Shown here: one piece after another, positions 27,840-40,287 of the stretch
Layout of the letters: every line of letters starts with the position of its first letter
Numbering within the stretch: position 1 is the first letter of the stretch
DNA from: Bradyrhizobium barranii subsp. barranii
Lineage (GTDB): Bacteria; Pseudomonadota; Alphaproteobacteria; Rhizobiales; Xanthobacteraceae
Assembly (NCBI RefSeq): GCF_017565645.3
Contig: NZ_CP086136.1
Coordinates: 9,965,501-10,029,500, forward strand
Reading direction: 5' to 3'
Length of the DNA stretch: 64,000 nucleotides
The notes under the pieces: model-generated
What the model saw: only the letters and a program-made list of their open reading frames with translations
Databases searched by the model: none
What the model was told of the DNA's origin: nothing
Position numbers and translations under genes: made by a program

Positions 27840-28406
27840 ATGGGGAAGGGCCGCCTGCGTGGGGCCGTCATGGCAAGCGTCGTGGCCTGCGCCACGTTGC
27901 TTGCGTTCGTGTTTGCGAGCGCGCCTGCGCGCGCCCAGACGGCGTTCGACCGGCCCGGCGGCGACTATTTCAGCTCGCCGGTGACGTCAGGTGACCCCGA
28001 GGATTGCGCGCTGCAGTGTGAGCGTGACCGCCGCTGCCGCTCCTGGAGCTTCAATTATCCCGACGTCGAAGGCGGCTCGGCAGTGTGCTGGCTCAAGAAC
28101 ACGGTGCCGCCGCGTGTCCCGGGCAGCTGCTGCATCTCCGGTGTGCGTGGCGCCGGCGTGATCGAGCCGCGGATCGAAGGCGTTGAAACGTCGATCGACC
28201 GCCCCGGCGGCGACTTGCGCAATTTCGAGATCAAGGACGGCGAAGGCGAAGAGGCCTGCAAGGCCGCCTGCATCGCGGACAACAAGTGCCGCGCCTTCAC
28301 CTATTCCCGTCCCGGCTACACCGGGCGTGAAGCGCGCTGCTTCCTGAAAAAGGAAATCAAGCCGCCGCGCCGCAAGGCGGGCTTCACGTCGGGCGTGGTC
28401 AGATAG
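27840..28406 (+). CDS. Secreted protein with two PAN/apple domains
   Basis: 188 aa with a signal peptide (VVACATLLAFVFASAPARAQ). Two similar halves, each starting with a DRPGGD motif (FDRPGGDYFSSP near residue 38, IDRPGGDLRNFE near residue 119) and containing paired cysteines in the apple pattern (EDCALQCERDRRCRSWSFN; EACKAACIADNKCRAFTYS). PAN domains bind proteins or carbohydrates. Likely periplasmic or surface; partner unknown. Confidence 0.85.
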   Translation: MGKGRLRGAVMASVVACATLLAFVFASAPARAQTAFDRPGGDYFSSPVTSGDPEDCALQCERDRRCRSWSFNYPDVEGGSAVCWLKNTVPPRVPGSCCISGVRGAGVIEPRIEGVETSIDRPGGDLRNFEIKDGEGEEACKAACIADNKCRAFTYSRPGYTGREARCFLKKEIKPPRRKAGFTSGVVR

Positions 28407-28433
28407 CGCGCTGCGAATCCGGCGACCCGCTCC

Positions 28434-28667
28434 TCAATTCGCCGCCGACACCAGCCTGTCCCCGCACGCATTCGCGTAGAACTTGCCGCCGCATTGGCGC
28501 TTGATGGCGGCGCAGCGCACCGCGGGAGACGCATTTTCCGGAACGCTGAAGCCGCAGCTCAGGCCGTCGGCACTGCGACCCGTCTTGCCGGCGGCAAAGG
28601 CGGCGCTGGAGGCGGTGATGCAGACGACGAGGAAGGCCGCGGCGGCGACTTCGATCAGCAGTCTCAT
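28434..28667 (-). CDS. Small secreted Cys-rich protein, unknown
   Basis: 77 aa: signal peptide MRLLIEVAAAAFLVVCITAS, then a mature part with four cysteines (LSCGF, RCAAIKRQCGG, NACGD) that could form two disulfides. The spacing of the last Cys residues resembles Kazal-like or other small disulfide-rich proteins, but this is not firm. Convergent with the PAN-domain gene, stops 27 bp apart. Confidence 0.6.
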   Translation of the reverse strand: MRLLIEVAAAAFLVVCITASSAAFAAGKTGRSADGLSCGFSVPENASPAVRCAAIKRQCGGKFYANACGDRLVSAAN

Positions 28668-28861
28668 GGACGTTCCTCCACACTGATGGCTGAATCTGCC
28701 CTCAATCTAGCACCGAATCCGCATCTCTCCGTACGCTTCCGGGTTCCCAAATCGGCCCGTTCCTTGCATAAATTTACGCCAGCGCAGTGCACGGCCGCGC
28801 CAGGGATGGTTCCGGTGCAGGGGAAGACGCGTAGAGTTAGTGGTGTTCTCGCGACCAGGAA

Positions 28862-31387
<2,526 letters not shown>

Positions 31388-31481
31388 TTTTCCGCAACGT
31401 GAAATCGGCTATCCCAGAGGTAATTGCACAAGCCGGCGGCGGACGTGGTATGACGTCCGTCATTGAAAGCCGGATTAGACA

Positions 31482-32297
31482 ATGCACGCCAAGCTCCCGC
31501 ACCCGTTCGACGACGCCACGCGCATCACCGCCGGTGACAGCAGCTGGCAGGGACACACCAGCGACGATTACTGGGCCTTTGTCGGCCCGTTCGGCGGCGC
31601 CACGGCCGCGACGATCCTGCGTGCGCTGATCGACCATCCGCAGCGCGCCGGCGATCCGCTGGCGCTGACCGTCAATTACTGCGCGCCGATCGCCAAGGGG
31701 CCGTTCGATCTGGACGTGCTGCTGGTGAAGGCCAATCGCTCCAGCCAGCATTGGAGCGTCGAACTGTCGCAGGGCGGCGGCGAGGTCGCAACGCTCGCCA
31801 CCGCCGTGTTCGCCGAGCGCCGGCCGTCCTGGGAGCACAGGGTGGCGCAATATCCAGACGCCACGGCGTTCGAGGCAACGCTGCCATTCCCAAAGATCTC
31901 GGCGTCCTGGGCCAACCAGTATGAATTCCGCTTCGTCGAGGGCGAGATGCGGATCGGCCCACCGCAGACCGAGCTCGCTGGCACCTATTCCAAGCTCTGG
32001 ATCGGCGACCGCACGCCGCGCAAGCTCGACATGCTGTCGCTGATGTCGATGTCAGACGCCTTCTTCGGCCGCATCTTCCACGCCAGGCGCGAGCTGGTGC
32101 CGTTCGGCACGGTGTCGCTGACGACGTATTTTCACACCGGCAGCGAGGAGCTCGCCGCCGAGGACATCACACGCGTGCTCGCGACGGCCGATTCGAAGAT
32201 CATGCACAAGAGCTATGCCGATCAGAACGCCGAGCTGTGGTCGCCGAACGGCAGGCTGCTCGCGACCACGACGCAGATCGCGTATTTCAAGGCGTGA
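31482..32297 (+). CDS. Thioesterase-family protein (double hotdog, TesB-like)
   Basis: 271 aa. The N-terminal half has DDYWAFVGPFGGATAATILR followed by PLALTVNYCAPIAKGPFDLD, the first hotdog domain; the C-terminal half (SDAFFGRIFH, VSLTTYFHTG, LWSPNGRLLATTTQIAYFK) forms the second. Resembles 4HBT_3/TesB-like acyl-CoA thioesterases acting on acyl-CoA thioesters. Followed by a palindromic repeat and a shared terminator. Confidence 0.85.
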   Translation: MHAKLPHPFDDATRITAGDSSWQGHTSDDYWAFVGPFGGATAATILRALIDHPQRAGDPLALTVNYCAPIAKGPFDLDVLLVKANRSSQHWSVELSQGGGEVATLATAVFAERRPSWEHRVAQYPDATAFEATLPFPKISASWANQYEFRFVEGEMRIGPPQTELAGTYSKLWIGDRTPRKLDMLSLMSMSDAFFGRIFHARRELVPFGTVSLTTYFHTGSEELAAEDITRVLATADSKIMHKSYADQNAELWSPNGRLLATTTQIAYFKA

Positions 32298-32312
32298 CTG
32301 CTTCCGCAAGCT

Positions 32313-32397
32313 CGTCATTGCGAGGAGCGTAGCGACGAAGCAATCCAGACTGTCTCCGCGGAGGGATCTGGATTGCTTCGCTGCGCTCGCAATGACG
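32313..32397. repeat. Palindromic intergenic repeat (CGTCATTGCGAG family)
   Basis: Left arm 32313-32348 and right arm 32366-32397 are inverted copies: CGTCATTGCGAGGAGCGTAG pairs with CTGCGCTCGCAATGACG, and AAGCAATCCAGA with TCTGGATTGCTT. It folds into one long cruciform-like hairpin. Related tail sequence is at 10391-10399. Typical of extragenic repeats in this group of bacteria. Confidence 0.85.
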
Positions 32398-32420
32398 GCG
32401 GAACGATATCGCGAGAAACA

Positions 32421-32448
32421 AAAAGGGCGGCCTCGCGGCCGCCCTTTT
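32421..32448 (-). terminator. Terminator of pckA (probably bidirectional)
   Basis: 12-bp stem AAAAGGGCGGCC (32421-32432) with GGCCGCCCTTTT (32437-32448), loop tcgc. On the minus strand it is followed by a T-run, 22 bp past the pckA stop; on the plus strand it can end the thioesterase transcript. Confidence 0.85.
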
Positions 32449-32470
32449 GCATTTCGAATGATGCGAGAGA

Positions 32471-34087
<1,617 letters not shown>

Positions 34088-34368
34088 GAAAAATCCTCCT
34101 AGAACCCGCGACACTCAGCGCGACCAAGCTTTGGCGCCATCGCGGTCACCGTGAATTATAGGCCGTCCGGCCTCGGTTGAACGACGTAATAATGGTGAAC
34201 GCTGGCGTTGCCAAGCCGATCCCGCAGGATTTGGTTTATTCAAGGACCGCGCCAAATGCCGCGCATGTCAGCTCTGAGCGAGCGTATCAAAAAAATACGA
34301 ATGATCGCGCAACCAAATGCGCAATTCGGCGTTTCCTCTGGTATTGCGACGCACAATCCCGGACCGTC

Positions 34369-35072
34369 CTATCGTACCTCGCCTTCGCCGATGAGTGCGA
34401 ACGGCCCCCACATCGCGGGCGTTGCGCGGTGACGAGGTGTCATCAACGTACGTCAACATCGCGCGGCGCAAGGCTTCGGCACGGCCGATTTTTGGTTCGT
34501 TCTTGAGCAGTTCGAAAGTCGACGTGGTCAAGCGGGTGGCAGCCTCCGAATCCACTGCCCAATGCGAGACCAGCAGCGCACGTGCACCCGCGTAGAAGAA
34601 CGAGCGCGCCAGCCCCGACAGGGCCTCGGCGCCGGGCTTGTCGCCGGCGATGGTGTTGCAGGCCGATAGCACAACCCAATCGGCGTTGAGCTTGAGCTGA
34701 GCGACTTCACTTGCCGTGAGCAAGCCGTCATCCAGCTCTGTCGGCCGATCGGGAATGGAGAGCGCAAGCGAGGGCTCGCCCAATCCCTTGATATCGCCGG
34801 CAACGAGACCGTGGGTGGCAAAGTAGATGATGCTGTATTGAGCAAGCGCTGCACGCTTCAGCGTCGGCTCGGCCTGGTCGTCGTGGCCCTGGTCGGCGTA
34901 GATCTGCGCAACGTTGTTGAGCGCGCCCGCGAGAGACCGGACCATCCCGACGTCGCGCGCTCGCTGAACAATCTCGCCGGTCTCTACGAGCATCAGCAGC
35001 GCTATGCCGATCAAGCGATGCGGTGATCGCGAGCGCCAAACCCGCAACCAGCGTCAAACGACGGCGTATCAT
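34369..35072 (-). pseudogene. Rearranged TPR-CHAT protein gene
   Basis: Remnant of a secreted TPR-CHAT (caspase-like) protein. Minus strand: signal-peptide start MIRRRLTLVAGLALAIT from 35072; then a TPR unit that reads on the opposite (plus) strand at about 34940-35026 (PDHPDVARSLNNLAGLYEHQ); then a TPR unit back on the minus strand (ALNNVAQIYADQGHDDQAEP) joined directly to CHAT sequence IIYFATHGLVAGD, LDDGLLTASEVAQLKL, WVVLSACNTIAG, ARALLVSHWAVDS. The CHAT His and Cys are present, but most of the TPR array is lost. Just before the end a one-base shift moves WGPFALIGEGEVR and its stop (34369) into another frame. Not expected to make a working protein. Confidence 0.85.
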
Positions 35073-35150
35073 GAACCCTCTCGCTGCCGACTTCGAACCA
35101 TTACGGTCTTGGGTCGCAGCGATGGGGGACAGCGTTCAAATTGTTGCGCG

Positions 35151-35885
35151 CTAGTCCACCTTCGCGCGCGCTTCGCCAGCGAGACGGACCAGCATCTTGC
35201 GCAGCGCCGTGCCGTCGGTCACCCGCTCCGGGAAGTCCAGCCGCAGCGCAGTCTGGCCATCCTGCATGTCGAGGCCTTCGGGGTCGCAGCCGGTGCAGCG
35301 CCAGTCGCCCTCCGCCGCGCCGAGGAGTTTTGTTGCATAGAGGCCCATGGCGTCGCGGTGGTCGGCATTCATGTGCGCGACCGCCCCCTCCTCCGCCGCC
35401 AGCAGATCCTCGGCGCCGGTAAGGTCCGTCAGGAACTGCTCGGGCTTGAGATCGACGATGCGGCCGAAGCCGGCGACCAGATGGGTTCCCGTGGGCCTAA
35501 TTCTGAAGAACGAGAAATCCTTAAACGAAACAAACGCTTCGGCCGATGGATGGGCATTGAGATACCGCCGCTGGAGCAGATCCTTGTCGGCATCGGCCTG
35601 TTCCGCCCGGCCGGACAGCATGATTCGGGCACCCTCCAGCGGATCGCCGGCCGCGCGTTCGTCCAGCATCAGGGAGACCCGGTGATCCGCCAGGATGTTC
35701 CTGGTGTGCACGGCCAGGCCCGAGATCAGCAGGATCGGCGAGCCGTCGGGGTGGCTCGCCAGATTGACGAGGGAGCAATAGGGATCGCCGCTGCCGGCCA
35801 TCAGCGTTGCAAGCGCCCCCTGGCGCGAGCGCCTGAGCAGCGATTTGGCGAGCTTTCCGGGGTCGAAATCAGGGGTCGGGTGCAT
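35151..35885 (-). CDS. HugZ-family / pyridoxamine 5'-phosphate oxidase-like protein
   Basis: 244 aa from the ATG at 35885. A split-barrel flavin-reductase-like domain (residues 10-150) reads LAKSLLRRSRQGALATLMAG and PILLISGLAVHTRNILADHR; the C-terminal DUF2470 domain has GAVAHMNADHRDAMGLYATK with the His pair used by HugZ-type heme oxygenases. A role in heme degradation or flavin/heme binding is possible; the family alone does not settle it. Divergent from chvI. Confidence 0.85.
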   Translation of the reverse strand: MHPTPDFDPGKLAKSLLRRSRQGALATLMAGSGDPYCSLVNLASHPDGSPILLISGLAVHTRNILADHRVSLMLDERAAGDPLEGARIMLSGRAEQADADKDLLQRRYLNAHPSAEAFVSFKDFSFFRIRPTGTHLVAGFGRIVDLKPEQFLTDLTGAEDLLAAEEGAVAHMNADHRDAMGLYATKLLGAAEGDWRCTGCDPEGLDMQDGQTALRLDFPERVTDGTALRKMLVRLAGEARAKVD

Positions 35886-36126
35886 CGGCTTTCTCGGGTC
35901 AGGTGGTTGCAAGGGAGGTCTTTTTTCGGGTAAACGGGGGTCAGGTTAAGGGTCGAAACGCGGCGAATCTGCTGCGCTTCGTGGAACTTGGTCACACTTC
36001 AGCCCAGCTTGCATTGCTCGGTGACAAGGTTCGACCGCCGAATTCGGCACCCGTGTATGCGGCGCATCAGTGAATTGCTCGCCGTTTCAAGCCACGACCC
36101 AAACGGAAAGCAGAAAGCAGAGGCTC

Positions 36127-36828
36127 ATGCCCACAATCGCTTTGGTCGACGACGACCGCAACATTCTCACATCCGTCTCGATCGCGCTGGAGGCCGAAGG
36201 CTACCGCATCATGACTTACACCGACGGCGCCTCCGCGCTCGACGGCTTTCGCACCACCCAGCCCGATCTTGCCATCCTCGACATCAAGATGCCGCGCATG
36301 GACGGCATGGAAACGCTGCGCCGGCTGCGGCAGAAATCCGACCTGCCGGTGATCTTCCTGACCTCCAAGGACGAAGAGATCGACGAACTGTTCGGCCTCA
36401 AGATGGGTGCCGACGACTTCATCCGCAAACCGTTCTCGCAGCGCCTGCTGGTCGAGCGCGTCAAGGCCGTGCTGCGCCGCTCTGCGCCGAAGGACCCGAC
36501 CGTCGCGCCGAAGGAGAACGATGCCAAGGCGCTCGACCGCGGCCTGCTGCGCATGGACCCCGAACGGCACACCTGCACCTGGAAGAACGAGCCGGTGACG
36601 CTGACCGTCACCGAATTCCTGATCCTCCAGGCGCTGGCGACCCGGCCCGGCGTGGTGAAGAGCCGCAACGCGCTGATGGACGCCGCCTATGACGACCAAG
36701 TCTATGTCGACGACCGCACCATCGACAGCCACATCAAGCGGCTGCGCAAGAAGTTCAAGGTGACCGACAACGAGTTCGAGATGATCGAGACGCTCTACGG
36801 CGTCGGCTACCGCTTCAAGGAAGCCTGA
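36127..36828 (+). CDS. chvI: Response regulator ChvI
   Basis: 233 aa OmpR-type regulator. Receiver domain residues 1-115 with phospho-acceptor Asp52 ([20 protein letters not shown]) and the Lys of [13 protein letters not shown]; winged-helix domain from about 135, with the recognition segment [20 protein letters not shown]. The ChvG/ChvI (ExoS/ChvI) pair controls envelope, acid and exopolysaccharide responses and is needed for symbiosis in many rhizobia. Followed after about 115 bp by chvG. Confidence 0.96.
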   Translation: MPTIALVDDDRNILTSVSIALEAEGYRIMTYTDGASALDGFRTTQPDLAILDIKMPRMDGMETLRRLRQKSDLPVIFLTSKDEEIDELFGLKMGADDFIRKPFSQRLLVERVKAVLRRSAPKDPTVAPKENDAKALDRGLLRMDPERHTCTWKNEPVTLTVTEFLILQALATRPGVVKSRNALMDAAYDDQVYVDDRTIDSHIKRLRKKFKVTDNEFEMIETLYGVGYRFKEA

Positions 36829-36945
36829 GGCTCACGCGCCTTCACGAAAGACTGAGAGCATCGCCGGTTCTCGTTCCAACGGGACCGGGATGGCTCTAGG
36901 ATGCGGGGACCCTTCGCACGAGATGTCCTAACGCGGGCGTAAGCA

Positions 36946-38748
36946 TTGCTTGACCGAACGCAGCCTGACGAGAACCAGAATGCCGGGGATATCGCATCCG
37001 ACGGCGTACCGGAGCACGTCGCCGACGACAAGCCGGCCGCGCAAGGCTGGCGGCCGTTCTCCTGGCTGACGCGTGCCGGTCAGTATTTCTTCGCGCTCTC
37101 CTTCTCGAGCCTGACCCGCCGCATCGTCTCGCTCAACCTCGCCGGCCTCGTCGCGCTGGTCGCGAGCATTCTCTATCTCTCGCAGTTCCGCGCCGGCCTG
37201 ATCGACGCGCGTGCGCAGAGCCTGCTGGTGCAGGCCGAGATCATCGCCGGTGCCATCGGAGCGTCGGCGACCGTGCAGACCAACGCGATCACGGTCGATC
37301 CTGACCGCCTGCTCGATCTGAAGCTCGGCGACAGCTACGGCGAATCCGACGATTATTCGGCGCTGAACTTCCCGATCAGCCCGGAGCGCGTGGCCCCCGT
37401 GCTGCGCACGCTGATCTCGCCGACCAAGACGCGGGCGCGGATATTCGACCCCAACGGGACGGTGCTGCTCGACAGCCGCGACCTCGAGAACGTGCTGATC
37501 TTCCCGTTGCCGCCGCCATCGCAGAAGCCCGGCGTGATCGAGCGCGGCCTGACCTCGGTGCGCCTCTGGATCAACCGCGGTGACCTGCCGCTGTATCGCG
37601 AGCTCGGGCGCGAGAACGGCAATGGCTATTCGGAAGTAAGCGACGCGCTCCAGGGCCAGAAGCGTTCGATGGTGCGGGTCAATTCGCGCGGCGAGGTGAT
37701 CGTCTCGGTCGCAGTCCCCGTGCTGCGCTCGCGCGCCATCCACGGCGCCCTGATGCTGTCGACGCAGGGCGACGACATCGACCAGATGGTCACCGCCGAG
37801 CGCCTGGCGATCCTGAAGGTCGGCGGCGTCGCTGCCGCGGTCATGATCATGCTGTCGCTGCTGCTCGCCAGCACGATCGCAGGTCCGGTGCGCCGGCTCG
37901 CTGATAGCGCCGAGCGCGTCCGCCGCCGCATCAAGGCGCGCATCGAGATTCCCGACTTCACCCGGCGCCGCGACGAAATCGGTCACCTTTCCGGCGCGCT
38001 GCGCGACATGACCAGCGCGCTCTACAGCCGCATCGAGGCGATCGAGATGTTCGCCGCCGATGTCGCGCATGAACTGAAGAACCCGCTGACCTCGCTGCGC
38101 TCCGCGGTCGAGACGCTGCCGCTGGCGCGCAACGAGACCAGCCGCGCGCGCCTGCTCGAGGTGATCGAGCATGACGTCAAGCGGCTCGACCGCCTCATCT
38201 CCGACATCTCCGACGCCAGCCGCCTCGACGCCGAATTGCAGCGCCAGGATGCGGTCCGGGTCGACCTGCGCCGCCTGCTGACGACGCTCGTGTCGGTCGC
38301 CAATGAAACCAAGCTCGGCCATGACGTCGCGGTCGAAACGCGCTTCGAAGGCCGCGGCGCGACCGACGCGTTCTCCGTGACCGGGCACGATTCGCGGCTC
38401 GGGCAGGTGGTCTCCAACCTGCTCTCCAACGCGCAGTCATTCTCCGAGCCCGGCAGCAAGGTGCGCCTCACCTGCCGCCGCGTCCGCTCCGAGATCGAGA
38501 TCGTGGTCGACGACAACGGTCCCGGCATCCGCGACGACGCGCTGGAGCGCATCTTCGAGCGCTTCTACACCGACCGTCCGCACCAGGGCTTTGGCCAGAA
38601 CTCCGGCCTCGGCCTGTCGATCTCCAAGCAGATCGTCGATGCCCATGGCGGACGCATCTGGGCCGAGAACCGCCCGGGCCCTGTGGACGAGGACGGAGCG
38701 CCTACGGTTGTCGGCGCGCGTTTCGTGGTGAGGCTGCCGGCGCTATGA
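36946..38748 (+). CDS. chvG: Sensor histidine kinase ChvG
   Basis: 600 aa membrane kinase partner of ChvI. Two membrane helices flank a periplasmic sensor domain (helix near residue 65, then about 290-315), then HAMP (PVRRLADSAERVRRRIKARI), the H-box FAADVAHELKNPLTSLRSAV with the phosphorylated His, and ATPase boxes (NLLSNAQSF, DDNGPGIRD, GLGLSISKQIVDAHGG). The start appears to be TTG at 36946; no ATG occurs in frame between the upstream stop and the family start. The stop overlaps hprK by four bases. Confidence 0.95.
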   Translation: MLDRTQPDENQNAGDIASDGVPEHVADDKPAAQGWRPFSWLTRAGQYFFALSFSSLTRRIVSLNLAGLVALVASILYLSQFRAGLIDARAQSLLVQAEIIAGAIGASATVQTNAITVDPDRLLDLKLGDSYGESDDYSALNFPISPERVAPVLRTLISPTKTRARIFDPNGTVLLDSRDLENVLIFPLPPPSQKPGVIERGLTSVRLWINRGDLPLYRELGRENGNGYSEVSDALQGQKRSMVRVNSRGEVIVSVAVPVLRSRAIHGALMLSTQGDDIDQMVTAERLAILKVGGVAAAVMIMLSLLLASTIAGPVRRLADSAERVRRRIKARIEIPDFTRRRDEIGHLSGALRDMTSALYSRIEAIEMFAADVAHELKNPLTSLRSAVETLPLARNETSRARLLEVIEHDVKRLDRLISDISDASRLDAELQRQDAVRVDLRRLLTTLVSVANETKLGHDVAVETRFEGRGATDAFSVTGHDSRLGQVVSNLLSNAQSFSEPGSKVRLTCRRVRSEIEIVVDDNGPGIRDDALERIFERFYTDRPHQGFGQNSGLGLSISKQIVDAHGGRIWAENRPGPVDEDGAPTVVGARFVVRLPAL

Positions 38749-39269
38749 GCGACGGTGGCCCCAGCGTTCACGCCTCCGCAGTCAAGGTCGGGACTCTGGC
38801 GGTGCTGATCCGCGGGCCCTCAGGCTCCGGCAAGTCGCGCCTTGCCTTCGATTTGATCATGGCGGGACGCGCTGGCGTGGTCGAAAGGGCCGTTCTGGTC
38901 GGCGATGACCGTGTCCATCTGGCGACAGTCGGCGACGAAATTGAAGTCCGCCCCGCGCCGCTGCTGGCCGGCCTGATCGAGATTCGGGGACTGGGAATCC
39001 GCCGCTGCGACTTCGTGGAGCATGCGACCGTCGGCCTCGTGGTCGATCTGGACGCCGCCGACGCAGAACGGCTGCCTGCGGCGGAATCGCTGAAAACAAG
39101 CATTTTCGGTGTCGAAATACCGCGAATCCCCGTCGGGCGCGACTATTCGCCCCTCCCTTTGGTTGTTGCGGCCTTGACCACTACCAAGAGTTCATCTTCC
39201 GTTAACCCTTCAGGCGATTGTTTGAAGGGAAATGGTAACCATATGAACCCCACTATCGCGACCGAATAG
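38745..39269 (+). CDS. hprK: HPr kinase/phosphorylase (short alphaproteobacterial form)
   Basis: 174 aa. Walker A LIRGPSGSGKSRLAFDLI near residue 22; lacks the N-terminal domain of the Gram-positive enzyme, as usual in alphaproteobacteria. The conserved EIRGLGIRRCDFVEHATV motif follows near residue 80. Phosphorylates HPr on a Ser. The C-terminal tail is Ser/Thr-rich and of low similarity to the family. Translationally coupled to chvG (ATGA overlap), followed by EIIA-Man and HPr. Confidence 0.92.
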   Translation: MSDGGPSVHASAVKVGTLAVLIRGPSGSGKSRLAFDLIMAGRAGVVERAVLVGDDRVHLATVGDEIEVRPAPLLAGLIEIRGLGIRRCDFVEHATVGLVVDLDAADAERLPAAESLKTSIFGVEIPRIPVGRDYSPLPLVVAALTTTKSSSSVNPSGDCLKGNGNHMNPTIATE

Positions 39270-39402
39270 ACCGGCGCAGCTCCCCTCATCCATCCGTCTA
39301 GTTTCAGGGAGATACGCAACATCCCCTCTTGCGCGGGGGCTCTGGATGGTCAAAGTGGCGCGTTCGTGCGGTGCACCAAAAGCGCCCGCGAGGAGTTTTC
39401 CG

Positions 39403-39804
39403 ATGATTGGTCTAGTACTTGTGACCCACGGGCGCCTTGCCGATGAATTCAAGGCAGCGCTTGAGCATGTCATGGGCCCACAAAAGCAAATCGAAGCGAT
39501 CACGATCGGTGCCGAAGATGATTCCGATCTCTGCCGAAGCGACATCATCGAGGCGGTCAACCGCGTCGATTCCGGCGACGGCGTCGCGATCCTCACCGAC
39601 ATGTTCGGCGGCACGCCGTCGAACCTTGCAATATCCTGCATGAGCCGGCCGAAGGTCGAAGTGCTCGCCGGCATCAACCTTCCCATGCTGGTGAAGCTTG
39701 CCAAGGTGCGCGAGGAGCGTCCGCTGCCCGACGCGATCGCGATGGCCCAGGAAGCGGGTCGCAAATACGTCACCATTGCCAGCCGCGTGCTCGCCGGCAA
39801 ATGA
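39403..39804 (+). CDS. PTS EIIA component, mannose family
   Basis: 133 aa from the ATG at 39403, preceded by GAGGAG. Opens MIGLVLVTHGRLADEFKAAL with the phosphorylated His9; DMFGGTPSNLAI near residue 68 is the family signature. In rhizobia this protein has no sugar permease partner and works in a regulatory PTS cascade (PtsP, HPr, EIIA) that senses nutrient status and feeds into ChvG and PckA control. Its stop overlaps the HPr start by four bases. Often called ptsM or manX. Confidence 0.93.
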   Translation: MIGLVLVTHGRLADEFKAALEHVMGPQKQIEAITIGAEDDSDLCRSDIIEAVNRVDSGDGVAILTDMFGGTPSNLAISCMSRPKVEVLAGINLPMLVKLAKVREERPLPDAIAMAQEAGRKYVTIASRVLAGK

Positions 39805-40127
39805 GCGACGACGCGCCGCTCGGAAACCAGGCCGGGACAGGCGTGCCGGCGGGAGCCATTTCCAAAGACCTCCTGATCATCAACAAGCGCGGCCTGCACG
39901 CCCGCGCCTCGGCGAAGTTCGTCCAGGCGGTGGAGCGCTTCAACGCCCAGGTGTGGGTGACGCGCGGCGGCGAGACCGTCGGCGGCACCTCGATCATGGG
40001 CCTGATGATGCTGGCCGCAGGACCGGGCACGACGATCACGGTCGCCGCCGCCGGTGACGATGCCCAGGCTGCGCTTGCGGCGATTACCGAGCTCGTTGAA
40101 AGCAAGTTCAACGAGGAAGGGATCTGA
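39801..40127 (+). CDS. ptsH: Phosphocarrier protein HPr
   Basis: 108 aa; about 20 extra N-terminal residues before the domain. His33 in NKRGLHARASAKFVQAVERF is the PEP-dependent phosphorylation site, and Ser64 in GGTSIMGLMML is the HprK-target serine. Small protein passing phosphate from EI to EIIA. Last gene of the chvI-chvG-hprK-EIIA-HPr run; ahcY, its usual next neighbour in rhizobia, is absent here. Confidence 0.94.
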   Translation: MSDDAPLGNQAGTGVPAGAISKDLLIINKRGLHARASAKFVQAVERFNAQVWVTRGGETVGGTSIMGLMMLAAGPGTTITVAAAGDDAQAALAAITELVESKFNEEGI

Positions 40128-40144
40128 GCCACGCGCTCAGTGCC

Positions 40145-40268
40145 GTAGGGTGGGCAAAGGCGCGAAGCGCCGTGCCCACCATCTCGCGACAATCGCCATA
40201 GAAGTGGTGGGCACGCTTCCGCCGTCGCTCTTCGAGCTATGGCGGACAAGTCGCTTTGCCCACCCTAC
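40145..40268. repeat. Palindromic intergenic repeat (GTGGGC/GCCCAC family), copy 2
   Basis: Outer arms GTAGGGTGGGCAAAG (40145-40159) and CTTTGCCCACCCTAC (40254-40268) are perfect inverted copies; the inner part has GTGCCCACCAT and GTGGTGGGCAC, also inverted. Same family as 21247-21330. It fills the gap between ptsH and the convergent glycosyltransferase gene. Confidence 0.85.
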
Positions 40269-40287
40269 GAGGCCTACAACGCCGAAA

